IMG/VR virus record: IMGVR_UViG_3300033993_000509
Location: 1 to 26,216 of that record
Origin: a virus
Length of the DNA stretch: 26,216 nt
Strand: one strand, 5' to 3'
The notes beneath the pieces were generated by a model, which searched no databases, had not been told where the DNA came from, and saw nothing but the letters and a program-made list of their open reading frames with translations. Shown here piece after piece: positions 15,241 through 23,417 of this stretch. The first letter of the stretch is position 1. Each line of letters begins with the position of its first letter. The position numbers and the translations under genes are program-made.

Positions 15241-17599
15241 TTGGAGCTTTCGGTTGGTTGAGTTTTAAGAGAGCGATTTGATCGCGTGTGGCAGCAATAT
15301 TCTGCTGCGCTGCCAGTTTGGCCTGATCGTTGGCCACATCGTTCTGTTCGCGCTGCTGATCGAGCTGCAGGGACGCTTGATCCGTAGCAGCCTTGGCCTT
15401 ATCGCGTTCGGCGGACTGTGCCAATTCCTGCTTCTTGAGTTCCACGATGGGATCGGGCTGCTCTTGGCCAGCGCCGGAGAGCTGCTCCTGCATTGCCTTG
15501 ACTTCTTGGAAGAACTCAGCGACTTTGAGTGCCACTGCGGCTTCGCGCTGCAGGGAAGACACCATGCGATCAGGGTCCGTGCCGTACTGGCGGAACAAAT
15601 CGGCTTCCACAGTCTCTTCGGCCTTGAGTCGAATGTGATCAAAGATGTGTTTTTGCAGGGACATAGCCACTTGAGGCATCGATCCCACCAGCGGAGACAG
15701 GCCAAACATGATGTGCGTCATGATGTGGGCATCGTGCTGCTGACCAGCAAAAGCTTTCAGTGGCGAGCCATCCAGCGCCTGCGAGTTCTCACTGGCTGGG
15801 TCCTTCGGCTTGTCGATGTTCTGGCTGTTCAGGATGGAATCGATATCGCGCACCCCAATGGCCTCATACATGCGGCGGTAGGACTCATACATGTTGTGCA
15901 TCTGCGGAGCGCTCTGCGCCAGTTGCAGCTGCGTCTGGGCCATGGTGATGCGCTGGGCCACCGAGAAGATGTTGGGGTCAGACACAGGCAACACATCGAT
16001 GCGGGAATCGAAGTCTGTGGCCTTGATCGAGCGCGACTCGCCCGGCACATCGTACGGGTACTCGTCAGGCAGGTACTCAGCAAAACCCTTGGCCAGCAGT
16101 TTGAACTCCAAGCCCTGCGAATAGTGCAAGCGCTTGTGGATCGCGGACATGACCGCAGAGCCTTTTTCCAGCAGTGCAATCGTGGTGCCCACAGCAGCGT
16201 TTTGGTTGCTGTCGCCAACTTGCATGTCGGTGATCGAGGCCATACGCCGGCCAGCATCCACGCACGCGCCCAGAAGCGCGAACAGCGTCTGGCTTGGCTC
16301 CTTGTACGGCAGTGGCAGCAGGGATCCGGAGATCTCAGCGCCGCCCACATCGATGTCGCGCCACTCACCCGGCTGGATCGACACGTCGTCGTTCATGATC
16401 CGAGCGCCCTTGGCCTTGAAGCCTGCTGGGAGATTGCTTAGGGTACCGGCATCAACCAGTTGACGCAATGCAGCAGACGCAGTCTTCGTCAGGCCACCAA
16501 CAAGGTGCAGGAAGCCCAGACCGTATGCGCCCATGCCTTGGACCAGCAGGTAGTGGATGTAGTATTCGCAGCGCTTCTTCCCCTCGTCGCCCGATTTCCA
16601 GTTGCGGCGAACGCCAACAACCTTGCTGGAGACTTCATCCAAAGTGATGATGTACGGCAGTTTGATGCCGGTGGGCTCGCCAGTGTCATCAGTGTCCTCA
16701 AAGCCCGGCAGGTCGTAGTCGATCTGGAACTCGAGCAGCGAGATCTCGTCTTCTTCACCGCTTGGTGTGATGCCGACGACCTTGTCCCGCGCTTCTTGGA
16801 TCTGGCTGGTAGTGGTGTCGCGCTCGGACTCTGCCATGTCCAAGTAGCGGCCAGCGTAAACGGATTTGCGGTACGCATTCATCGACATCGGAATGCGGTG
16901 CGTGATGCGCTCGCACTTGGTCATGACCGACGAGCCGTTGTACGGGATGTACAGGTTGTCAGGCAGCACCAAGGCGCTGGTCATGCGGCCAAGGTTCTCG
17001 TCGAAGTAAACCTTCTTGAACGCCGAGCCGCCGTAGCCAACATAGAACAGCAACTGGTCAAAGTCAGGGGTGTATTCCTCCATGACGCCAGTGATCTGGT
17101 AGTTCATGAAGTCCTTGACCCGAGTAGCCTGCATCAGGCGCTCTCGCGTCTCCTTGCCCAGCACCTGAGTGCGGACAGGGCCACCGGCCGGCATCAATTC
17201 CTTGAGTGCTTGCGACTGAAACTGGATGATGCTTTCTGACAGCAGAGGATGCTGCACGCCGCACGCGCCCTTGAACGGACGGGTGCGCTCTTCCAGAGAA
17301 AAACCCAACAGCTCCATGCCCTTGCTGTACTGGTCTTCCCAGTCCTTGCGAGACGCCTTGTCAGCCTCAAACAGGGTCATCAAGGTATCGGAGATTTCGC
17401 TCAGGATACTGTCATCAAGGACCTCGGCCAAGTTGGCGTCGTAGGGCACATCATCTTGCTCTTCATCGCCAAAGCTGACGATCACGCCACCCTCAGGATC
17501 GATCTCGATCTCAACGTCCTCCGACATTGGGGACTCGACTTCAATGTCGATCTCGCCCTGCGGTAGGTCGTCTGCGGTGGTGGCTCGTTCTATTGGCAT
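15224..17599 (-). CDS. Portal protein (P22-like, podoviral)
   Basis: A 791-aa protein forming the dodecameric DNA channel at one capsid vertex. After an acidic N-terminal 70 residues come RPFKGACGVQHPLLSESIIQ, the conserved core around GYGGSAFKKVYFDENLGRM and the hip/barrel segments (ITDMQVGDSNQNAAVGTTIA, LEKGSAVMSAIHKRLHYSQG) seen in portals of this type. The last 110 residues are Gln/Ala/Lys-rich coiled coil (QASLQLDQQREQNDVANDQA), probably the inner barrel or crown. Length is close to that of P22 gp1 and similar portals. AAGGATCCCAC precedes the ATG. It lies 9 bases after the 920-aa gene. Confidence 0.88.
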   Translation of the reverse strand: MPIERATTADDLPQGEIDIEVESPMSEDVEIEIDPEGGVIVSFGDEEQDDVPYDANLAEVLDDSILSEISDTLMTLFEADKASRKDWEDQYSKGMELLGFSLEERTRPFKGACGVQHPLLSESIIQFQSQALKELMPAGGPVRTQVLGKETRERLMQATRVKDFMNYQITGVMEEYTPDFDQLLFYVGYGGSAFKKVYFDENLGRMTSALVLPDNLYIPYNGSSVMTKCERITHRIPMSMNAYRKSVYAGRYLDMAESERDTTTSQIQEARDKVVGITPSGEEDEISLLEFQIDYDLPGFEDTDDTGEPTGIKLPYIITLDEVSSKVVGVRRNWKSGDEGKKRCEYYIHYLLVQGMGAYGLGFLHLVGGLTKTASAALRQLVDAGTLSNLPAGFKAKGARIMNDDVSIQPGEWRDIDVGGAEISGSLLPLPYKEPSQTLFALLGACVDAGRRMASITDMQVGDSNQNAAVGTTIALLEKGSAVMSAIHKRLHYSQGLEFKLLAKGFAEYLPDEYPYDVPGESRSIKATDFDSRIDVLPVSDPNIFSVAQRITMAQTQLQLAQSAPQMHNMYESYRRMYEAIGVRDIDSILNSQNIDKPKDPASENSQALDGSPLKAFAGQQHDAHIMTHIMFGLSPLVGSMPQVAMSLQKHIFDHIRLKAEETVEADLFRQYGTDPDRMVSSLQREAAVALKVAEFFQEVKAMQEQLSGAGQEQPDPIVELKKQELAQSAERDKAKAATDQASLQLDQQREQNDVANDQAKLAAQQNIAATRDQIALLKLNQPKAPNGNFQ

Positions 17600-17608
17600 G
17601 TGGGATCC

Positions 17609-20371
17609 TTACAGGTATTTGCGCGTAGCTGTGGATTGTCGCTCAATCATGCCGCCCGTGGCACGTTGTTGAGGGGTAAGAACATTTCCAAGGGCCCGGC
17701 GAAGAAGGTCAGCAACATCGTCTTCATTGCCTGTTGTGTATTGTGATCCATTGTTCAGCCTGATTGCTTCGCTTCTGACCGCGTCCAAGCCCGCTCTTTC
17801 AGAGCCAAATGCTTTTTCCAACGGCAATCTAACCCCATACCCTACGCCCATGGTCAGCAAATCCATTGGGTTTTTAGGCAGCTGTGTCATGCCCAGATTT
17901 GATAACTGGTCTACAAACTTAAGGCCACCATATGCATTATCCAGCTTTTGAACATATTCCTGAATTGCAGGCAGGCCGGGATAATCTTTAAAGTCTGTTG
18001 TATTCCCCGCTGTTTTTATTTCAGTAATTGAACGGCCCGTAATACGTCCATCCTTAATTATTGACTCTACGGCAACCTGAGCAATGGGTCGGGCCTGTTT
18101 GCCCTGACCAGTAACAATTACATGTAGCTGGCTGTCTCCGCTGGCATAAGACTCGGCATTTGGTCCATACCTTGTACACCAGCCACCGTCGCATCCTACG
18201 TCCGTAACCAGTTTCTTAAACTCAGGGTTTCTTCTTATGTCAGGCAGCGCAACACCTAGAAATTTTCCTTCTTGCAGGGATTGCCTTCTAAATGTTGGAT
18301 CATTGCGCAAGGCCGTGGTGGCCATGCCCTGTCTGGTTTCGTCTTGCCACCTTGTATATCGAGCCACTCGGTTAGAAGCGCCCGCAACATTTAGCTTTGC
18401 CAGCGTGTCGTCTGGGAGCAGTAGCTCGTCTGGTACCTTAACCTTAGGTTGGTTATATGCCGAAAATGCTGGCCCTGCTGCACGAATCTCCAACATTTTG
18501 TCCCGCAATTGGTTTAGCTGCAAATTGTCCACTATGCCGGGAGCAAAATCAGTTACTCGCGCCTCTGGATCAGTCTGAACAAGACTGCGCATGCTTGGGG
18601 GAATCCTGTTGGTTGATAAAACATCTACGGGATCCATGTAGGCGGAAAGATCTGTCAAGTCTTCTACCCGTTTGCCATATTCTGTTTTTGCAACAGATCC
18701 AAGGGCCTCTGCTCCCCGCTTCTCTGCCTCACGTGCTTCTGCTCCCCGCGTCTGCTTTACCTGTCTCTGCTTGCGCCCTAAAAAAGCCTGAAGATTTTGA
18801 TCTTCGGCCGAATCAGAGAATTTCTTAGGTACAAAATGCAGCAGCTTATTGTCATCTGCTGCCATAACCAACTGATCTTTAGTGGTTGCAAAATCCGTGC
18901 GTAAATAACGAGGCAGGGCCTTTGAGAACCAGCTGTTTAATGGCTGGTCCGGTGTGGTAGCCAATGTCTTAGCAAGGGATTCTGCCTCATCAATGGGAGG
19001 GCTGAATTTGTCAAATTCTTTGGTGCCTTGTACCGCCCTGCTGTCGTATATCTCTACATCAGGGTTTTTTGCCTCAAACGCTGCCCTTTCGTCGGCAGAC
19101 ATTGACATCAAAAAATCATCAGATGTATTTGGGGACCTAGGAGCAATCGCCACTGGTACGCCCCGTTGGCGGACCGCGTAACTTGCGCCGGGGACCGCCA
19201 ATTGTTGGTTGTACTGTTGGAAATCTTGAGCGGCAGCTGACAGGGCTTTTCCCGTGGCTGCTGCTCCGCGGGCCGCGGCCCGTGGGACGCTGGCCGGATT
19301 GACCACGGAAGAACCAATATCCCCCACGTCATAGAAACCACGCAATGTTGGATCTGTTGGCGGAGCAGGGCGGATACCGAGTTCCGTTGCTTTCCTTTTA
19401 ATAAACTCGCTGGTTCCGACTTGGCCGGCCGGGGCTTGACCTGTCAGAGCCTGACGGGCCAGCATGGCCAGATCCATCGGAGCGCCAAGGAGGTTGTACG
19501 GCATCTCAGAAATGCCCCGGGCAGCCGCGGTGTACGCTTCGCCCGAGCGAAGGGCCCCGCTGATCGGGCCTTCCTTGCGGCCAATACCTGAACTCGGAGT
19601 GATAAACGCCGGCCGGCTGGCTGCCTCGATCTCTTCCTGCGTTACCTCGCCGCCTTCAGCCATCTTCACGGGGGCTGGATCTTGGAACGGGGACTCGTAG
19701 CCCAGATCCAGCTTGGCCAGAGCCTTGGCGGCTGTGGGCTCGGAGCCAGCAGCCAAGAACTTCTCGGCTTCCGTAGGTTCCTCCGGATCCTTGTCTTCCT
19801 TTTCATCGGTATCCCCCAGCATCGACACAGCCAACGCCGCCTGATAACTCGGGCCATAAGCCGCGGTCCGCGATACAACATTCGCCGCTGCTGGCGCTTG
19901 GGCCGAGATCCCCGAGTCAATCGCCTTGTTCATCTCCAAAGTAGCACGGTCCGGCGTTGCTGGAGCAGGGGCCTTGGCCTGCTGAGTGTCCTTGGTCAGC
20001 ATCTTGTCAATCTTGGACACGTAGTTCCGGGTCTCCTCGGGAATCTTGCTTGCAGGAGCGCCAGCCTTGAGCCAGTTGTCCACATTGCCCGGGCCCCAGT
20101 TGTAAGCCATCAGGGCGGTATCCCTGTCCGGATACCGATTGATCATCGCAGCCAAGTAATCCCGACCCACCCGAGCCCGCTCATCAGGGGACTTGTCCTT
20201 TGCAGGGGTTACACCAAAGCCGGGGGACAAGTTGGTCTTGTCCAAAACCTGCATCTCACCCTTGGCACCCTTCTTTGAAGTGAGCAACCGATTTTTTTCA
20301 TCGTAACGCTTGCCACGGCTCTCCGCTTGCATCACTGCGTTCAGGAGTTCAGGGGAAAGTTCTTGGGCCAT
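17609..20371 (-). CDS. 920-aa virion protein with N-terminal lytic transglycosylase and C-terminal polyvalent-type module
   Basis: Residues 1-105 form an SLT-type lytic transglycosylase: catalytic-position Glu17 in LNAVMQAESRG, GAKGEMQVL, and the AYNWGPGN motif (89-96). Such domains in phage virion proteins open the peptidoglycan during DNA entry. Then come a long Ala/Pro-rich linker, a beginning GxxxAMLARQALTG helical region, and a C-terminal module from about residue 726 with GCDGGWCTRYGPN, LHVIVTG, ARPIAQVAVE and ITEIKTAGN. That pattern resembles a domain of large phage and conjugative polyvalent proteins (PcfJ-like, from memory). The end GGMIERQSTATRKYL is a recurrent phage C-terminus. 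It has its own TTGACA promoter and lies between terminase and portal. Confidence 0.8.
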   Translation of the reverse strand: MAQELSPELLNAVMQAESRGKRYDEKNRLLTSKKGAKGEMQVLDKTNLSPGFGVTPAKDKSPDERARVGRDYLAAMINRYPDRDTALMAYNWGPGNVDNWLKAGAPASKIPEETRNYVSKIDKMLTKDTQQAKAPAPATPDRATLEMNKAIDSGISAQAPAAANVVSRTAAYGPSYQAALAVSMLGDTDEKEDKDPEEPTEAEKFLAAGSEPTAAKALAKLDLGYESPFQDPAPVKMAEGGEVTQEEIEAASRPAFITPSSGIGRKEGPISGALRSGEAYTAAARGISEMPYNLLGAPMDLAMLARQALTGQAPAGQVGTSEFIKRKATELGIRPAPPTDPTLRGFYDVGDIGSSVVNPASVPRAAARGAAATGKALSAAAQDFQQYNQQLAVPGASYAVRQRGVPVAIAPRSPNTSDDFLMSMSADERAAFEAKNPDVEIYDSRAVQGTKEFDKFSPPIDEAESLAKTLATTPDQPLNSWFSKALPRYLRTDFATTKDQLVMAADDNKLLHFVPKKFSDSAEDQNLQAFLGRKQRQVKQTRGAEAREAEKRGAEALGSVAKTEYGKRVEDLTDLSAYMDPVDVLSTNRIPPSMRSLVQTDPEARVTDFAPGIVDNLQLNQLRDKMLEIRAAGPAFSAYNQPKVKVPDELLLPDDTLAKLNVAGASNRVARYTRWQDETRQGMATTALRNDPTFRRQSLQEGKFLGVALPDIRRNPEFKKLVTDVGCDGGWCTRYGPNAESYASGDSQLHVIVTGQGKQARPIAQVAVESIIKDGRITGRSITEIKTAGNTTDFKDYPGLPAIQEYVQKLDNAYGGLKFVDQLSNLGMTQLPKNPMDLLTMGVGYGVRLPLEKAFGSERAGLDAVRSEAIRLNNGSQYTTGNEDDVADLLRRALGNVLTPQQRATGGMIERQSTATRKYL

Positions 20372-20395
20372 GGTTCGAGGTCCTCGGTAGGGGCT

Positions 20396-20425
20396 TGTAT
20401 ACCCCCAATTCTATCGGGATGTCAA
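20396..20425 (-). promoter_or_regulatory. Head-operon promoter (TTGACA-18-TATACA)
   Basis: A perfect -35 box TTGACA (20420-20425) overlaps the stop codon of the terminase gene, followed at 18 bp by TATACA (20396-20401) with GGGGG directly before it. The predicted start leaves a leader of about 17 bases with GAGGA before the ATG of the 920-aa gene. Confidence 0.65.
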
Positions 20426-21888
20426 TAATATTCAACAGGTTCCGTACTCGGCTCGTCTTCCTCATCATCATCGTCCGCCAACGACAGGAAGTTGCCCTGC
20501 CTGAAGCGGCTCCAAGCCATGACCGTGGAGTCCACTTGGTCGTCATAGGATCCAACAGGAAATGACGCGCATTCCTCAACAAGCTCCTCGGCCCACTCTT
20601 CATTCTCCGGGTACCAAATCATCCCGGATTCCAACAGCGGTGCAACAGCATTGGCCCGACTAACCTTATCCTGCCCTGATCGCCTGCCGCCCGGTGAGTA
20701 CATCGTCACAGGGATCCCGATCTTTCGGAGTTCCTGCTGCAGCGGCGTTCCAGTGGCCTTGGCCTCAATCAAAACATTGTCAGGGTTCCAGTACTGGTAC
20801 TCAGCCTTGGCGATCCGCTTTAATTCAGGAAAGTCCCACCGCCCGCGTTTGACGCCCAGCAAAATCAGATTCGGGCCCGAATCAGCATTCGGAGTGAACA
20901 CACCCCACGTTGTGATGACAGAGTAATCAGCAGACTCCTTCTTGGAATACGCCGTGTCATAGCTCTGGATGATGTACTCGCACGACGGCGGCTCATCATA
21001 CTGCCACTTCCTCCACCACTCGCGCTTCAAAATCGCGCCTTCAGAGTTCGTCGGCTGCTGCTGCCACTGAGCATTCCACTTGGGCAAACCAATGGAGAAC
21101 TTGACCTTCTCCAACTCTTCGATCTTCCAGTACCCCGGCCAAAGGGGCTTGCCCGACGGCAGAATTGCCGGGAACTCCAGCACCTCCCACTGATCAGCCT
21201 TGATATTGCTCTGCATCTTGAGCAAGCGGCCCGATACGTCGTCCGTCTTCCAGCGTGTATTGATCAGTATGATCGCTCCGCCCGGTTGCAATCGCTGACG
21301 AGGACCCGACTCGTACCAATCCCATGTGTTCTGCATCGCAGTGTCCGAGATCGCATCCTGCTCGTCCAAAATGTCATCCAACACGATCACATCACCACCC
21401 CGGCCGGTCATCGCACCGCCCTTACCAATAAAAAACGCTTCCCCACCCTTGTTCGTGTTCCACCGGCCAGCAGCCTTGGAGTCCGCCGACAAAGCAACCT
21501 GCGGAAACAACTCCTTGTACTTCTCGTCATCCACCAGATTCCGGATCATCCGGCCAAAGCGCTGTGCGAGTTCAGCAGTGTGCGACCCGACAATGAGCTT
21601 GGACTGCGGCAAACGGCCCATCAGATACGCCGGGAACAGATAACTGCCCAGCTGTGACTTGCCATGGCGCGGGGGCATCGCAATCATCAGGCGCTTGCAC
21701 TTTCCAGCAATGACCCGATCAAACGCTTCAGCAATCTTCTTGTGATGCTCACCAACCAGCATCTCAGGCCACACGTATTGACTGAAGTTCAGGAAGTTAT
21801 TCTGCGCTTTTTCCTGAGCTTCAATAGTCTTCAGGCGCAGTTCAAGGCGCAAGAGTTCCGCTTCGTGGTCAGGGGCTGATGGATGCAT
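20422..21888 (-). CDS. terL: Terminase large subunit
   Basis: The 488-aa packaging motor with ATPase and nuclease domains. The Walker A motif is MPPRHGKS (71-78), Walker B is VIVLDD (167-172), and INTRW (210-213) is the coupling motif. The RNase H-like nuclease has acidic residues Asp311 (SYDTAY), Glu375 (LIEAKATG) and Asp449/450/453 (GSYDDQVDS). The extreme C-terminus is highly acidic. It starts without a recognisable ribosome-binding site; another ATG five bases upstream is in a different frame. A GGGGGTATACT element lies 43 bases before the start. No small terminase subunit is visible on its upstream side. Confidence 0.95.
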   Translation of the reverse strand: MHPSAPDHEAELLRLELRLKTIEAQEKAQNNFLNFSQYVWPEMLVGEHHKKIAEAFDRVIAGKCKRLMIAMPPRHGKSQLGSYLFPAYLMGRLPQSKLIVGSHTAELAQRFGRMIRNLVDDEKYKELFPQVALSADSKAAGRWNTNKGGEAFFIGKGGAMTGRGGDVIVLDDILDEQDAISDTAMQNTWDWYESGPRQRLQPGGAIILINTRWKTDDVSGRLLKMQSNIKADQWEVLEFPAILPSGKPLWPGYWKIEELEKVKFSIGLPKWNAQWQQQPTNSEGAILKREWWRKWQYDEPPSCEYIIQSYDTAYSKKESADYSVITTWGVFTPNADSGPNLILLGVKRGRWDFPELKRIAKAEYQYWNPDNVLIEAKATGTPLQQELRKIGIPVTMYSPGGRRSGQDKVSRANAVAPLLESGMIWYPENEEWAEELVEECASFPVGSYDDQVDSTVMAWSRFRQGNFLSLADDDDEEDEPSTEPVEYY

Positions 21889-22140
21889 AGCATGGGGCGT
21901 GGGCCGAGGACCACGGTTTTGGAAAAATTTAGTATACCCCCGGGTGTGCCTTTTGTTTTGATAGGGGGTGGGTTAGGGTTTACCCTTTAATGGGGTCTAT
22001 GTTCTGTGGGGCTGGTGTTAGGCCTAAAACAGGGAGAAGGCCGCGGCTAAAAGATGTGGGTGTAAAAGTGGCCCTACCGGCCTACCGGTAGGGCCCTGCC
22101 CCATAGGGCTGGGCTACCAGTAGTGGCCCAGTGATAGCCC
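21889..22140. other. Early/late junction without a gene
   Basis: This 252-bp stretch holds the terminator at 22063-22095, an imperfect inverted repeat with CTGGGC/GCCCAG arms near 22110-22135, and a GGGGGTATACT element (21931-21941) that probably drives the terminase gene. The matching -35 position (21955-21960) reads CAAAAC, which is far from consensus, so this promoter may need an activator. Short frames here are not convincing. Confidence 0.5.
22063..22095 (-). terminator. Terminator closing the early region
   Basis: On the minus strand an 11-bp perfect stem GGCCCTACCGG/CCGGTAGGGCC with a 4-base TAGG loop (22070-22095) is followed by ACTTTTACA. The stem is very stable; the T-run is short. 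It lies after the last early gene and before the terminase gene. Confidence 0.65.
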
Positions 22141-22428
22141 TTAGCTGCTTGACTTTTCTTTTTCTTTTTGGGCTTGGTAGGCTTTGCGGCCTGTCTCTAC
22201 TTTGTCCATTACTTCCTGTTTCGTGGATAACACCACGTCACGGATACGGACTTCAACTCCATCGCCTGCATAGAATCCATAGTCGGAATCAGTGTAGGTC
22301 CACTCTGAGTGGATAGAGTGCAGAGATACCAGCAGGCCGCAGACAGCCTGAAGTTCTTTCGCTGACATATCAGCGGGAATCAGGAACTGAGTGCTGCCGT
22401 TGATGCAGAGTACGCGGGAGGTTTTCAT
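22141..22428 (-). CDS. Early small protein, last of the early region
   Basis: A 95-aa protein beginning MKTSRVLCINGSTQFLIPAD, with a beta first half, an acidic stretch (WTYTDSDYGFYAGDGVEV) and a lysine/glutamate helical end. I do not recognise the family. The frame is open to 22452, but the ATG at 22426-22428 is exactly placed behind the repeated AGAAAGAATAGAG leader, which decides the start. It is the last gene before the terminator at 22063-22095 and has its own cassette promoter. Confidence 0.72.
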   Translation of the reverse strand: MKTSRVLCINGSTQFLIPADMSAKELQAVCGLLVSLHSIHSEWTYTDSDYGFYAGDGVEVRIRDVVLSTKQEVMDKVETGRKAYQAQKEKEKSSS

Positions 22429-22475
22429 CTCTATTCTTTCTAGGTTAAGCACTGGCCGGGCTGGCCAGTGCTTGT

Positions 22476-22505
22476 ATTTTACTCTGACTTACTCGACTAC
22501 TGCAA
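22476..22505 (-). promoter_or_regulatory. Early promoter P1 (TTGCAG-18-TAAAAT)
   Basis: The boxes TTGCAG (22500-22505) and TAAAAT (22476-22481) have an 18-bp spacer. Downstream, the inverted repeat 22447-22473 (11-bp arms, loop of 5) begins at about the predicted transcript start. The segment GTAAAATACAAGCACTGGCC is shared with P2. Confidence 0.5.
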
Positions 22506-22710
22506 GATCTTTCTTGAGTTTCTCGAGTATCTCTTGCGCTGCGGCCAGCACCACGGGCCGCGTGCCGGTAAGTGCCATTTCGTCTTTCAGTATTGCGTAG
22601 CATGAGCGGCCGCGGCTGATGGACATGCCGCGCATCTCGAGTTTCAGGCCTGATATCAGAGTTGCTATGCGGAACGCATGGATCTGTTTCGGGGTTGTGA
22701 GCATTGTCAT
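22489..22710 (-). CDS. Early small protein of unknown function
   Basis: A 73-aa protein starting MTMLTTPKQIHAFRIATLIS. The HAFRIATLISGLKLEMRGMS pattern followed by YAILKDEMALTG occurs in small phage early proteins of unknown function. The first ATG (22708-22710) lies one base after the AGAAAGGATAGAG leader; the second ATG, two codons later, is less well placed. It forms a single-gene unit with its own predicted promoter and a 22-bp palindrome in the leader. Confidence 0.75.
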   Translation of the reverse strand: MTMLTTPKQIHAFRIATLISGLKLEMRGMSISRGRSCYAILKDEMALTGTRPVVLAAAQEILEKLKKDLAVVE

Positions 22711-22755
22711 TCTCTATCCTTTCTGAGTTGCACTGGCCGGCCGGCCAGTGCTTGT

Positions 22756-22785
22756 ATTTTACTCTGGATTATTCGTCTTCGTCAA
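22756..22785 (-). promoter_or_regulatory. Early promoter P2 (TTGACG-18-TAAAAT)
   Basis: The boxes TTGACG (22780-22785) and TAAAAT (22756-22761) have an 18-bp spacer. The -35 lies in the end of the NGWTNY-family gene. The predicted transcript start (about 22749) falls at the edge of a 22-bp perfect palindrome (22730-22751) that would fold as a 9-bp hairpin with a 4-base loop. Confidence 0.6.
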
Positions 22786-23011
22786 CAATAGATTCTTCGA
22801 CATAGTGACTGTGTATCTCATGCCAATTTACCTCACTGATGAATGACATGGCATAGTCTACGACAAGCCCTTTGTGTACATCAGCTGTCAATAAGTCGCG
22901 GACAAACTCTTCCATATCTTCGGGCGTGTATCGGTCCCAGTTTCCGCCATCGAACACCTCGAGGTTGACGCGCCATGTCGGGTAGTTGGTCCATCCGTTA
23001 TAGCCGCTCAT
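22769..23011 (-). CDS. NGWTNYxTWRVNLE family protein
   Basis: An 80-aa acidic protein that begins MSGYNGWTNYPTWRVNLEVF. This aromatic opening is the signature of a small family very widespread in phages, plasmids and related elements, of unknown function (I connect it with a DUF7249-type family). The remaining helices include FVRDLLTADVHKGLVVDYAM and FISEVNWHEIHSHYVEE. Its ATG overlaps the stop of the 60-aa gene (ATGA, 23008-23011). Confidence 0.78.
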   Translation of the reverse strand: MSGYNGWTNYPTWRVNLEVFDGGNWDRYTPEDMEEFVRDLLTADVHKGLVVDYAMSFISEVNWHEIHSHYVEESIVDEDE

Positions 23012-23190
23012 GCTGGCACCTCTTCCATGGTGCGGATGATGGTATTGAGCACAACAAAAACTGCGGTATAAACTGCCGCGCCGTTATCACTGCCCGCGGC
23101 CAGCTGGCCGACATACTCGAGGGCCTCGTCAAGTGTGGCACGGTCCGCGAACAGGGGTGAACCGTAGCGTTTCAATTCTTCGTGGGTCAT
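23008..23190 (-). CDS. Early 60-aa protein
   Basis: A 60-aa protein starting MTHEELKRYGSPLFADRATL, with a helical hydrophobic centre (AAVYTAVFVVLNTIIRTM, residues about 39-56) that could be amphipathic or a weak membrane helix. Unknown family. It opens a two-gene unit and is preceded by the AGAAAGAATAGAG leader, a 5' hairpin and a promoter that encloses an 18-bp palindrome. Confidence 0.7.
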   Translation of the reverse strand: MTHEELKRYGSPLFADRATLDEALEYVGQLAAGSDNGAAVYTAVFVVLNTIIRTMEEVPA

Positions 23191-23239
23191 TGCTCTATTC
23201 TTTCTAAGTGTCTGGCAGGACTACCCTGCCAGTGCTTGT

Positions 23240-23269
23240 ATTATCTCGCGGACCATGGTCCGCGGCCAA
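23240..23269 (-). promoter_or_regulatory. Early promoter P3 with palindrome between -35 and -10
   Basis: The boxes TTGGCC (23264-23269) and GATAAT (23240-23245) are separated by 18 bp. An 18-bp perfect palindrome, with halves CGCGGACCA and TGGTCCGCG (23247-23264), fills the spacer almost exactly. A protein bound there would block RNA polymerase. The start is predicted at about 23233, the foot of hairpin 23212-23232. Confidence 0.5.
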
Positions 23270-23279
23270 TGAATTGTTT

Positions 23280-23417
23280 CTATCGGGGCTTGGTCCCCGA
23301 TAGCTTAAGCTGGGCGGCTTCCTTTGTGGGGAACTTCCCGCCGATAGGGGCATTGTGCGGGCCGCGCACAATGAACCAGCCAGCCAGCAGCCGGTTGTAA
23401 ATAATGCGGGCGGTCAT
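23280..23417 (-). CDS. 45-aa early protein
   Basis: A 45-aa protein from an ATG overlapping the previous stop (ATGA, 23414-23417) to a TAG at 23280-23282. It reads MTARIIYNRLLAGWFIVRGP, then HNAPIGGKFPTKEAAQLKLS and ends GTKPR. The W-F-I-V-R-G-P-H-x-x-P-I-G-G-x-F-P-T-K-E-A-A pattern recurs in small phage proteins with a compact beta-beta-alpha look. The coupling and pattern both support it as a real gene despite its size. Confidence 0.7.
   Translation of the reverse strand: MTARIIYNRLLAGWFIVRGPHNAPIGGKFPTKEAAQLKLSGTKPR

Noticed and set aside
15278-16441. 387-codon plus-strand frame opposite the portal gene (and a 259-codon one at 16460-17239)
   Set aside because: Both lie wholly inside the portal gene, have compositions typical of antisense shadows and no ribosome-binding or promoter context.
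21889-21894. Alternative ATG just upstream of the terminase start
   Set aside because: It is five bases upstream and out of frame with the terminase; no supported product results.
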